This document shows, piece after piece, positions 45,721-58,800 of a stretch of 64,000 bases of DNA. How positions within the stretch are numbered: the stretch's first letter is position 1; the number at the start of each line of letters is the position of its first letter. The notes below the pieces were generated by a model. It ran no database searches and was not told the origin of the DNA. It worked only from the letters and a program-made list of their open reading frames with translations. The stretch is taken from assembly GCA_030248225.1 (NCBI GenBank), contig JASANE010019328.1, forward strand, positions 1 to 64,000. Reading direction: 5' to 3'. The DNA comes from Trileptium ribeirensis (lineage: Eukaryota; Nematoda; Enoplea; Enoplida; Thoracostomopsidae). The position numbers were made by a program, and so were the translations under genes.

Positions 45721-48700
45721 CAGCTATACCAGCATCTCGCATGCGATGGTGAATATGAGCGAGCGTGGTTTCATTTTTAAATTATCATTTTGTGTAATCA
45801 CATGTAAGTAGTGTTGGACAACAACCGTGGAAACAGTCTCGCGGCTGGTCAAAGACTGTCATGGCTGTCGGCCGACGGAAAACAGCCTGTCGTTAACAAT
45901 TTCGTGGTCGTTAACAGCCGCAAATCCGTTAACAGTTTTGTTCGGTTGACATTCGCCAAAGTCGTTGGTCAGCAGTTACGGGCTGTCGCTCGACTGGCCG
46001 TGGTTTATACGCTCGCTATTGAATAGCAAGTGGATTATACCACACTACTGTAACTTTTTGATGCACACTCACCTATAACGATCATTCAATTATTCTCTGC
46101 GGTCTAGTATCACCTTGGTATATTTATGCATATGACATATATTTTCGTTATTAAACTAATATGGGTCCGTCTTTAACTATAGGCTTAAACGCCGACCGTG
46201 GTATACTCTAGACTCTTGATAACCAAATCATTGTATTGAGCCTTCAGAAACACTATATATATAATTGATGAGACGCAGAAAGAATTAATGTGCAGGCTGA
46301 CAAATGCAAAAATAATGCTTACGGTTTGATGATATGATAACTAGCATATCTATTTAAATGATTAATTACAGATTTATATATTACTGATCCTTTAATCAAT
46401 CATTTGAAAAATTGGTATATTGTGGCTTCTCAACAAAGTCTAGATTAATCCCAGGGTTACTGCCTATTTGTTGTAATGATGAGCATTCAACAGGCTTTGA
46501 ATTACTATACTAATAGTAATCTTCGTAACTATAAAATTTACTAACAGATGGTATTGTAGTACAAATGACTATTTTAGAAAGCCATTGGGCATCAATAACC
46601 AATATGCAGATACTGGAACTTTGAAAAACTTTCTTGTCAAGGTATTGGCCAGCTCCAGTAAGTAATATTTAAACTATTTTTGCGGTATATTGTCCCAGTT
46701 TGGTAACTTTGGTTTAGTACCTGTCTAGAATAGTTTTGAAATTGGTAAGTAACGAGGAACCGTCACAGATAGACAATGGTTGCTAAATATCACTGATTGA
46801 ATCATGTATGATTTTCGATTGTTACTTTATAAATTTATGTTACATATATAAAGGACAGATCATCACGATATCTGGCTGAGGATACATTGACTTAAGTCAT
46901 CATTGTAAATAGACGCCTATATCAAAGAAACCGACTTGGCGAAAAGTTTAATTATTTTTTTATTATTTTATCTATTCAAGGATTTAGAACATCCGATTAA
47001 AAAAGTTTGTCTTGCAGGTTTCAAAAAGGGGTGGAATAATCTATTTTGGAGACCAAAATCTGTTAATATTTTCATTATTAATAGTGTCTGTCTTTTTGAA
47101 AAGACTAAAATTTATTGGTCTGTAGTGGTTAATACTGACGGTTTTAGGGTGAAATGCTAGTAATGCTAATACAATTTCTGCAGGCTGTTTCATGAAAAAA
47201 TTATCGCATCAAGATGCGAAAGCTGCGTAGATTTTCGTGTTCTAAACTATAATTGGGGTTGGCTGGTACAGTTTCAGCCAGCTTTTCATAGCATATGTGT
47301 CTTTTAGACAAAATCTTTACAGTGAAGATGTCGTCATAACGGTTTCCTGACTAGCCAACAAAAGGTCGGCGATTGCTCTGTTTCGGGTCAAACTCAGTGT
47401 AAAGGTTGCTGTTGTCATTGATTACTTAGAAAGGGTTTGTCCGGTTTTTGACAAAATGTTTCGGGTCATTCTGCTCAATGGTGGAAAATCAATATCAGTT
47501 TTGTGATATACAGTTTTGATTTTTTCTTTATATAAGCTTATGGAATTGCGGTTTCAGGCAAAACCGACCGTGTTTTACCAATTAACTACTAAAATAGTAG
47601 TGCATCGATCACAATGGCATCAAATTTAACATGAGACCGTAACCTATGCCGTTTATACTAATTTGATTTGAATATCCTATTAATCCACTACAGTACATAA
47701 TTATGTTATTATTCTGTATTTTTAAATTTTTAGCTCTCGTATCTGGAGGATAAAAAATATGTGTTTCAGGAAAAAACCCAGCCCAGGTTTTTCTGTTAAT
47801 GCTTTTTACCCATTGTTGGACCGAGTTAGCTTAAATTTGGGACTCTTATATAATGCAATGACATTAATTCCAAATCTTTCCACAAATAATGGGCATACTG
47901 AAAGTTTAATGTCACATCTATATATAGTATCGCTATATACAAACTAAAATCTTCGAGTAAACTAGACTAAATTTATTTCAAATTTCCGCAATACATAAGT
48001 AATTACGTTGTGTGAGTTTATTAAATGAATGATTCCCAGCTCCGCCTTTTCGAGTAGATACTTTGTTATTTTGATGAAATATATATCGACAAATGACCAC
48101 TACCAAGATGTATAGTTTTGCGAGAACAGCAGACGTGTTCAGGCTTATGTAAAAGTGTATATCTCCAAGTTGTTTGAACTCAGCGCACAAGTGACTTCAC
48201 ATAATGACCAAACTACCTGTAAGACATACGAATAGAATAACATTTAACTGGAACACCTACCTAACTTTTTTCTAAGATTTGAGGGTTGTTGTGGGTACGC
48301 GTGCCCACGCATAGGTCAGGACTAAGGTCATACCGAAAACACACGTTTAATCTATCTGCAAGGCGGTTTGCCAAGCACATATTCAACTGTTTTCCATACA
48401 CCTTTTCTATTACGACTTCGAATAATTATATATTACACGTTGGGTGCTTTAGAAATTGACTTGTCACAAGGTGACTTCCATGACTGGGTCATCGGCTCAC
48501 TACTATGTCCGGGTTACCGATTCTCCGGTCACTTCCATGTGCGGGTCACCGTTTAAAAATATGGGAACCCGGTTATATCTCTGCTGTTTATGGTATCATC
48601 AACAATTCAGCGGATCATGATGTTGTATGACTTTTTCTGCAAGTGCTGCAGCATTGCTACACACATAGAAATACATCGTGAAGATAGTTTATTGTTTATG

Positions 48701-51700
48701 ATATGGTTAACAACAAAACCGGTTGTGATGCTATATATCTTTTTCTATAAACACCAATTCCTACAAATCTCACTGTACAGAGTCATGTATTATAATCATA
48801 TCAAAGATAAGAAATATGGCTAACCCAACAAGTTCAACCGTTCAACAATGTAACACATGCTTTAGTTTATTAAACCCTGCTATTAAGTCAACATAAGTTT
48901 ATATCAAGAGGCAACAAAACGTCATATGGAATTTGTGTTATATTGCAGACAGTGGTAGACACTAAACACTAAACGAAGCGAAGGCTAAAAACAAATAATA
49001 TCAAAATTAGTACTGCATTTGCAGGTGTATTTCTTCAATCCGTTGTTAGTTGCGCACAATATCACATCGTGCCCCATATTTTAGTGTATACTTGATTTCA
49101 GCCGATTTTATGCTCTGAGGATTTCTTAAAATTTCATGACCTGCCTATAGCACTTACTACCTTAACGTCCAGCGAAAGATATAAAAAATGTTTATATATA
49201 AACAAATGCACATTAAGACCCAGGTAACTATGAGGGGTAATACGTTATAGCGTTAGAAAACAGAACAGCTTAGAGCAGGTGGGTTCGGGGTATGCATGTA
49301 GTTTAGAGGACCACTCACACGTGATAATGACGCAGAACTTTTGCAGTGCTATGGTTTAAAGCTTTGTATGGCAACGACATGCTCCATTGCCTTGAGAAAG
49401 ATCCGTATTTAATGATATAAGCCTGCTTAAGCAAGAGTAGCAGTCATACGCTTACAAACTCGTTTTTGTGATACATCCGAGTAGCGGCAATTTATATGTA
49501 TGCTTGACAATGCATCCCTAGACGTATTTGGAAACGATTACTTCTTAGATGACAGATAGAATTTATATATTGGACTAGACACCAGTTTATTATAGCTGTT
49601 TTCACCTTAGGTATAAAATAAAATATTGACGCAGGAAAAATTGATTTCATCTATCTCAAACCGCAAGGTGGAAATGCGTATGTCATATGTTTACAGGGTG
49701 TCTTTTCTATTTAGCGGTTTCCTTTGTCCCGAATTTATTAGTTTTAGAATTACAGCTATAGATTTGGTGATATTTCACTCAGGTGATCGCGGCGGATTAG
49801 AAAACCCTTATGGGCCATATTTGGGACGAAAAGATTTGTCAATTTATTTTGTATGAACGTCTCACTTGCCTTTGGTAACGCAAATTTTGTGAATGTTCTT
49901 TTCGCTAAATGTATAGTTTTATATAGCATTCGAACGGCAAATTAAAATCAGCTCGATCCGTTTGCAACAGCACATTTTTACCTTCGATCCACTTTTGAAT
50001 TTTGCTGAGCTCAGCAATGATGTTTGGCTAATACACAATTACTAAAGTTTTCGAAATTTTTAGGTATCATTTGTAATAAAAAATTGAAACATTATTGTCA
50101 CAAATATTGCCAGATGAAAATTTTCGAAAGCACTTTAAAATCGACCAGTACCAAAATTATTTTTATGTTGCATGCAAAGGCTGGGGTGAGCACTAAAGGA
50201 AAACCGCTTAAATGTAGAAGGGTTCAGTGAATCGTACAGAGATTGCGATAGATCACATCTAAATAAGATACTCACAAAATGCGTTGAGCTACAGTTAAAG
50301 ATTTTTGTAGCAGCCATCAGGATGTGACATTGGTTTCGACATTTGTCAGCATTGCGTTATGGTTCAATTTGACTCATATATGTTGCGTTGAAAGGAGGGA
50401 TTGACAAACTCAACTGCTGTAGTTGGTTCACCATTGAGAAGGAATATACGGCAAAAGTCTTGAATTTGTCATCTGTATTCAAAGTAGGACGCAAATAGTT
50501 AACCGAACAAAATAAAAGCGATTACTTTAAATAGCGATTACGTTAAATAAGAAAATAAAAGCGATACGAAAGTTATTTCAATTGAACTAAAATTTTGAAA
50601 GAAAGATATTTGTGCAAATCAGGTAGCAAAAATTCTGGTGCCATTCTATAATATTGCAGCACGGCATCTTACCACCATTCTAGTTCCTGTTTAAAGACAT
50701 GTTTCATGTTTTCTTATTTATATACATTCTAATTAATAAATAGTTTTTTTGCAGTTTTATTGCCAAATGCAATTCATACTAGGAACAAAACAAAATAAGG
50801 TCAAAGGCTGTAATACAGAGCCGTTTCGTGTGGAATCATAATAATATAACAATTGTTGCCTGGTTTTGGTTGCACAATGTAACACATTAAAATCTGCTAA
50901 GAATATTGCTTAGTATCAGCTGAATAAAGAATATTGCCTAGCGCACAGCTGAATAACGTAGCTAAATTTTGTTCTCCATATTGCCGAAGACAGATTTGTT
51001 AGTTAAACTAAGTTTTACGCTGTTTAGAGGAGTAAAACATATTCGTAACAAAATCATATTTGTAACTTTACATCCTTCATTTTTAATACTAAAAGTGATC
51101 TAAAGTGTTCAGTGGATTGTGCCAATTACATTTTTAAACAAATTTTTTAATTCCGAACAATGCATGCATAGAGCCGCTAGCACTACTTTCCACTTAAGGG
51201 TTACTGACTAACCCAACGATGCTGAATTCAGACTTGTGATATGGGTCCTATTTTTCGTCGCATACGTTGTCGTCCAATCACCCTTCAAAAACGTCAACCG
51301 ACCAGCAATGCCAGGCTAACGGTAAATTCCCTACACCATTCGACATTGCGGGATTTTTCGCAAATTAAAAATTGTAATACAAGAATTTCGATGCAAATAG
51401 GGTTCATACTAGGTTTGTTACAGACTTTAATTATATTTTTCATTTTCCTGCGATCAATATCTAACAACAGCCAGCGCCATTTTTGAAGATCCAATTTCAG
51501 AATGGTTATTGTTTATGCGGTGGAGGCCGGCTATCTCCCTCTTTCCTAAATTATTAAAATTTCGTATGCATGGTAAATTTGGGTCGCTTAACCCGATTCC
51601 AGTAAGTTATTTTAATGCTTGGTATTATTTAACACAAAACCCAGTATGCCACATTTGCTCTCGATATAGTCGTATATCAACAGTTGTAAAAAAGTTAATT

Positions 51701-52722
51701 CCAACTCTCAGAATGCGGAAGGGTTAAAGGTCACCCGTGAGGCTGAGGCACGATGCCGGGACCAGATATTTTCTGTTGTGTTTTGTTTCCGAATTATGTT
51801 TTTATATGTATTTTCAAGAGCATAAGCACTGTGCGTGATGGTCATGGGGTCTAGACCTCCAGTCAGCGTGGTCCGCATACACGTTAGACTCCAAGTTTTG
51901 TAAATGAGGGTAGAGGTGCGAAATAGCAACCCAAGCATAAAGCGTTGTATGCTTGCATATATGATATGTGATGATTCGCATCGTTGTGTCGAATCTTAAT
52001 AGTACATTGCTTAGACCGTAAGGTTTTGCTCCATCCGGCTAGGTCCAGCTGTTACAGTGGCAACATTTTGTTTTGTCTTTTTTGATCATTTTCATTAGAT
52101 TTCTTAAAAAGGTTTGTGGAAGACGGGGCGCAGTACGACCGAACAAATCGGAGGATGAGGCAGGACCGGTTGCTATCGGTCATCCGTTGTTCGCTTATGC
52201 TTACTGAATATACATATATACTTGATGAATATGATATGTACATCGATAAATACAGTATGAATATGCGCATATATATATATTTGATCAACTTGGTACATTC
52301 CTGGAGCCTGCATCGCGCACCTGCATGTCAGTCCCCTAGATTTATTTCTATAGACACATGTAGATATAAATAATGTCTAACCTGACAGATTTCTGGGACC
52401 GCCAGGCATATTCTATATACGTATACATGATTGGCCCATTTGCGATATTTCTGGTGGATGACCTACATGGTCGTTCCGTGGACATAATCTGATATGAACA
52501 GCTAAGCTCGTTAGATTTAAGTCCATCATCATGGATTAATAACTGATTTTGAACATGTAACATTATACCTTATAATCTAATTTTAACAATTAAAAAACCT
52601 ATATATGGCATACGCCTATTTAATCACCTCAAGCTTTAAAAATCATGAATTACAATACTTTATCGATAAAACGAAAGTAGTGGTGTTGGGAGTAGGAAAC
52701 ATTAAAACGCCGAAGAATTGAA
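45721..52722. other. 7-kb stretch without a supported gene
   Basis: About 45,810-46,030 contains several GTTAACAG motifs and a 71-codon frame of simple Val/Ala/Asn composition. About 48,480-48,550 repeats a CTTCCATG..GGGTCA segment twice. Frames at 51,241-51,486 and 51,509-51,727 are open but show no domain. Confidence 0.35.
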
Positions 52723-52849
52723 ATGTTCTGTCGCAAAAGTCTCTTTAATCCCAAGCTTACAATATTCATACCAGCTGCAGTACGTGAAATTGGAGAAGCA
52801 TATGCTGCGGCTGGTCATATGAGTAACCTGACTGCTCTGTATGGCGAAG
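52723..52849 (+). CDS. Glycosyltransferase exon 1 (candidate first coding exon)
   Basis: It reads from ATG at 52,723 through FNPKLTIFIPAAVREIGEAY to a phase-1 donor GAAG|GTTAGC. The next exon is only 84 bases away and enters in matching phase. The frame is open for a short way upstream, so an internal acceptor near 52,739 is an alternative to a start here. Confidence 0.6.
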
Positions 52850-55800
52850 GTTAGCGCAATCTGGACTTGTATTGTTTAGACGACTGAGTTTCAACTGTTT
52901 AACCATGTGACACCTGCATATATATTGTTTTAGAACCGCACGGTGGTTCCACTGCTGCTGGTCTATCCCCATTAAATCTAACCCTATGGGACCCAACCCT
53001 GAACCGAAGAGTGACCGTCACGTTGGAATACAACAATGAATACAGTCTGTACACGTTCGATGGACAACCAATTATTTGGACGTTTTGGGACTATAGTCCG
53101 ATGCCAGCTTACATTCAACTGAATGTTGCTGCGCTCCGATGTTACCATCCTAAGAGTTCTCTTCAGGTGCATCGTGAATCAACTGATATTCCTCAACCGT
53201 ATTCCATATTGATTAATGATACTTTCGTCAAACTTAATCTTAACGGTGCGATTAATTGTTAAATATTGTGTACAAGTTGTTATTGCTGAACTAGGTTTCC
53301 GCATAACAATACAAGTCATGTAATGCAAGTTCAGGTAAAGTAATGAGGCTAACGATTTATATACCACCAAGTTCATTTTATATTTTATGTTAAGCGCTGA
53401 CCTATCAAAATGCTATAAACAAGTACGGAAGTAGGGCATAAACAAAATGACGTAATGACTGAAAATTAATTAAATATAATATAAATAAAATGTGATATGT
53501 CGTCTAAACATAAAACTCAGTGAGGTCCCGGAACTTTTCCATTTCACGCGATGTTTAGCTTGTTTCATTTGCAATTGTATCCAGTTATATACACATTCGA
53601 GCTCATTCTTTACAGCAAAAATATATCCATTTTATTTCAATTAAATTGCGTTTCAAGAAAAAAATTGTTTAAGTTGAATCATATTCATGCACCATGTTGC
53701 TTTAACTTAGGTACTAACAGTCAAAATAAGGGCGAACCTTGCAATCGATTAGGCCAATAATTACCAAAATTTTCAATATGAAATTTATTTTTAATAATTT
53801 CAATTTGAGTTTTCACAGCTAAAGTCGATTAAATTACAAACAATTCACCATTTTAGTAATTTTTTGGCTCTTTCCAAAAATCTGTCTTTTAACAATATGG
53901 GTTAGTTCACTCTCGAGGTATACAGTTTTAGACTTCGTTGAATGGTATCTGTATTTCTAAGATCTGTATTTCATTCCTATAAACTGTTACATGAGCATTC
54001 TATGCCGGGAAAACGAAGGTAACTAGGAACAGTAAGCTGTGGTTTAATAAAAATTTCCGCATGCAAATTGCGAAATTGCAAAATTGCGATTTGTAAAATT
54101 TAAAAATTTACATTATCACCAAAACCAAGAAAACAACCGCGCCACAGTAGCGCAGTATGGCAAGCTACGGGTTCCAAAAATTTCTGTTGACCATTTATGA
54201 AAGTCACTCCTGGTTGTTTTTACTCAAGGATCCCAGTGTGAATCCATGCATCGGAGCTTGTTGAGCACTCTGCAGCTGAAAACACTCTCTCCGAGATCCC
54301 GCTGACAAAAGATACAATGCCTCACTACGCTATGGCACATAGCGTAGCTGCAACGCGAGATAATCGGGGGCTGTTCTGTAGTTGTAGCGCATTAATCTTG
54401 CAAGTTAATAGCAAGGCTCACATGCCAACTGGTTTACAGTAAACTCTATTCTTAAATCTTCTCAGCTGCAACGTGAGATAATCGGGGGATGTTTTGTTGT
54501 TGTAGCGCATTATTCTTGCAAGCTAATAGGAAGGGCTCAAACCCCAACTAGTTCACCGTAAACACCATTCGCAGATTTTCTCACTATGAAAGTATGACGG
54601 CGTTTCCCGTACTTTAGGATGGCACTTCCATTCTTTTAAGTTTCATTGAAATTCTGTTTGAAATTCAGGTTCAATTTATCTATAATATAGAAATTATTAA
54701 AGTTATGAATCAGCTAACAAGGCAGTTTCCTGTTGATCACACTTGCTGGCTAACCTACTATATACATCAGCTGTATGAAATCTGAAAGTGGGGAAACGCA
54801 CCTAACACTAAAAGAAAAAGTTATCTTTGAAGATAAAAAAATATTGACGCACATACCTAGGTGATATTTGTGAAAAGAACCAAAAAATCGTTATTTTCGC
54901 ATATAACGACAATAGCGTTTCATGTCACCTCAGAAATCGATTAGATAAAAGCTTTAGTTGTTTTTTTTTCAATTAATTTAAACAGGAGCACTGTGGATCT
55001 GGCACAACCTGGTACATAGAACAATGATGTATACCAGAAGTAGGGACGTAAGCACCATCAAATCGTTCGCGCAACGCCTGGTTTAATAACAATGTCGTAA
55101 TAAAGTGTCATTAATTTTGCGTTAAGTCATCATTGAATATTGGCCTAACGCATAGATAACCATAGGGAGGGTAGGGTGTCACTCAGTAAAGATTGGACTC
55201 ACTCCCCTGAGGCACCGTACTCCTAGCATCTTTAAACGCCACCGCCCCTCCCTAATTATAAATTTAACTTTTGTAATTTCAGCACAATAACAAAAATAAA
55301 TTTTACATCAGAATTGAGGAAAGCATCCAAAATTATGAGGAAAATATGGGAAGACGGGGGAATGTTGAGCTATTCACTGACCTTCCCCAAAAGTATCAAA
55401 TGACTCTGAATTTTTAAATTATATGGTTTTTAATCAAGTTGCTTTATTTGGAACATGCGAATGTAGAACAGAAAATAAATTTGAAATATTTTGGTTTTTG
55501 AATCAGATCAAATTCTCCTAAATTTAGCAACAATATGAACTCTCTCCCAGATTTAAAATAGATAATGTAAAAACAGGTCGCCTCGTTAACTGGAAAACGT
55601 ACAGCAGAAACTATATTTCTGAACACTATGCAAACTGTGATTCTGCAGATTGTATATAATTTAAATTTTTGAAAGAGGGTTTTTAAAACATATATTATTT
55701 TTGAATTTGCTATAAAATTCGTTATAGTTGGTGAAAAATATGATAGTTATTAAAATTAGTTGTCGAAGAGTCATATTAAACGAAATTACCGTGCAAAACA

Positions 55801-58800
55801 AAAATTAATATTCTTTCTAAACGCTGTAAGAACGCTAAAGAAACAAAATACCCAAATTTGATATATATTTGTATGATACTAATTCTTAGCATACAGCTCG
55901 TGCATATTTCACAATAGTAATGAGCGGCTAAACGTAAGATGTCCGACTTTTGCAATGCCTGCTATGGAATCAACATTCATTGTAAAGGAACACATACCAA
56001 ATTCTACTCGTTTCATTGCTTACACAAACATCGATTTTCAATCAGGATATTGCATTTTAGTAACATAACCTAGTGTGAAATGAGATTCGTCTCTGTTCAA
56101 GTATAAATTTAATGTAACTGTGAAGTTATAAACGAAACTGTCTTAGTGTTTATCTGTTATTTTTCGTGAAAAATCTTTTTAGATTCAAACCTGACAAATC
56201 ATTGTCGGCGAACAAGTTTTTTTACAAACACAAAATAACTTTTCCGACAGCATATGTGCTGTTTCGGTGACTCAAATTTCTGGAAAATAACGAAATAGAA
56301 TGGTCGGAGAAGTCATCTTTTAAGTTTAGCCGAGCATAAGTTTAGAAACTAAAATACAACTTGAAACCAACCTTTAGCGAAAGCTGCTCCAATAACTTAT
56401 TGTAAACTCAATTTGCGTGTTGTTTGTTATATATTCAACCTTTATCATACAAAGCAACGATCAATGATTGCTAAGCCTACAAAACATGGTAAGATTGGCA
56501 TCAAAATAAAGTTTGTACAAAGGCAGCTAATAAAAGAATAGTTTGCTTAATCAAAATGTAGCCTATTGCTTAATAAAATATATATTTTAGATAACCTACG
56601 TTGGTTTTTCAACATCCTGAGTCTCGCTCATTGCTCGGATATAATACGATGTTTGCTGCTGAGGCTAAGGTACGGGGGCATGCGGATTGATCCTGATACG
56701 GTTGTGTGAAAAAGCGTTGGTCATATATTATTTAGCCTATACTTGACTAATTGTACATTTTAGATGATCTACCTTGGTTTTTCCACCTACTGCGTCCCGC
56801 ACATCGCTCGGATATCATACGATGTTTGCTGCTGCTAAGGTACGGCGGCATGTGGATTGATCCTGATACGGTTGTGTGAAAAAGCGTTGGTCATATATTA
56901 TTTAGTCTATTGCTTGACTAATTGTACATTTTAGATGATCTACCTTGGTTTTTCCACCTACTGCGTCCCGCACATCGCTCGGATATCACACGATGTTTGC
57001 TGCTGAGGCTAAGGTACGGGGGCATGCGTATTGATCCTGATACGGTTGTGTGAAAAAGCGTTGGTCATATATTATTTAGTCTATTGCTTGACTAATTGTA
57101 CATTTTAGATGATCTACCTTGATTTTTCCACCTACTGCGTCCCGCACATCACTCGGATATCATACGATGTTTGCTGCTGTTAAGGTACGGGGGCATGCGG
57201 ATTGATCATGATACGGTTGTGTGAAAAAGCGTTGGTCATATATTATTTAGCCTATACTTGACTAATTGTACATTTTAGATGATCTACCTTGGTTTTTCCA
57301 CCTACTGCGTCCCGCACATCGCTCGGATATCATACGATGTTTGCTGCTGAGGCTAAGGTACGGGGGCATGCGGATTGATCCTGATACGGTTGTGTGAAAA
57401 AGCGTTGGTCATATATTATTTAGTCTATTGCTTGACTAATTGTACATTTTAGATGATCTACCTTGGTTTTTCCACCTACTGCGTCCCGCACATCGCTCGG
57501 ATATCATACGATGTTTGCTGCTGCTAAGGTACGGCGGCATGTGGATTGATCCTGATACGGTTGTGTGAAAAAGCGTTGGTCATATATTATTTAGTCTATT
57601 GCTTGACTAATTGTACATTTTAGATGATCTACGTTGGTTTTTCCACCTACTGCGTAACGCACATCGCTCGGATAGCACACGATGTTTGCTGCTGAGGCTA
57701 AGGTACGGGGGCATGCGGATTGATCCTGATACGGTTGTGTGAAAAACCGTTGGTCATATATTATTTAGTCTATTGCTTGACTAATTGTACATTTTAGATG
57801 ATCTACCTTGGTTTTTCCACCTACTGCGTCCCGCACATCGCTCGGATATCATACGATGTTTGCTGCTGAGGCTAAGGTACGGGGGCATGCGGATTGATCC
57901 TGATACGGTTGTGTGAAAAAGCGTTGGTCATATATTATTTAGTCTATTGCTTGACTAATTGTACATTTTAGATGATCTACCTTGGTTTTTCCACCTACTG
58001 CGTCATGCACATCGCTCGGATATCATACGATGTTTGCTGCTGCTAAGGTACGGCGGCATGTGGATTGATCCTGATCCGGTTGTGTGAAAAAGCGTTGGTC
58101 ATATATTATTTAGTCTATTGCTTGACTAATTGTACATTTTAGATGATCTACCTTGGTTTTTCCACCTACTGCGTCCCGCACATCGCTCGGATATCACACG
58201 ATGTTTGCTGTTGAGGCTAAGGTACGGGGGCATGCGGATTGATCCTGATACGGTTGTGTGAAAAAGCGTTGGTCATATATTATTTAGCCTATACTTGACT
58301 AATTGTACATTTTAGATGATCTACCTTGGTTTTTCCACCTACTGCGTCCCGCACATCGCTCGGATATCATACGATGTTTGCTGCTGAGGCTAAGGTACGG
58401 GGGCATGCGGATTGATCCTGATACGGTTGTGTGAAAAAGCGTTGGTCATATATTATTTAGTCTATTGCTTGACTAATTGTACATTTTAGATGATCTACCT
58501 TGGTTTTTCCACCTACTGCGTCCCGCACATCGCTCGGATATCATACGATGTTTGCTGCTGCTAAGGTACGGCGGCATGTGGATTGATCCTGATACGGTTG
58601 TGTGAAAAAGCGTTGGTCATATATTATTTAGTCTATTGCTTGACTAATTGTACATTTTAGATGATCTACGTTGGTTTTTCCACCTACTGCGTAACGCACA
58701 TCGCTCGGATAGCACACGATGTTTGCTGCTGAGGCTAAGGTACGGGGGCATGCGGATTGATCCTGATACGGTTGTGTGAAAAACCGTTGGTCATATATTA

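Noticed and set aside
51241..51727. Two adjacent frames as one membrane protein gene
   Set aside because: They are in different frames without a supportable intron, and no domain is visible.
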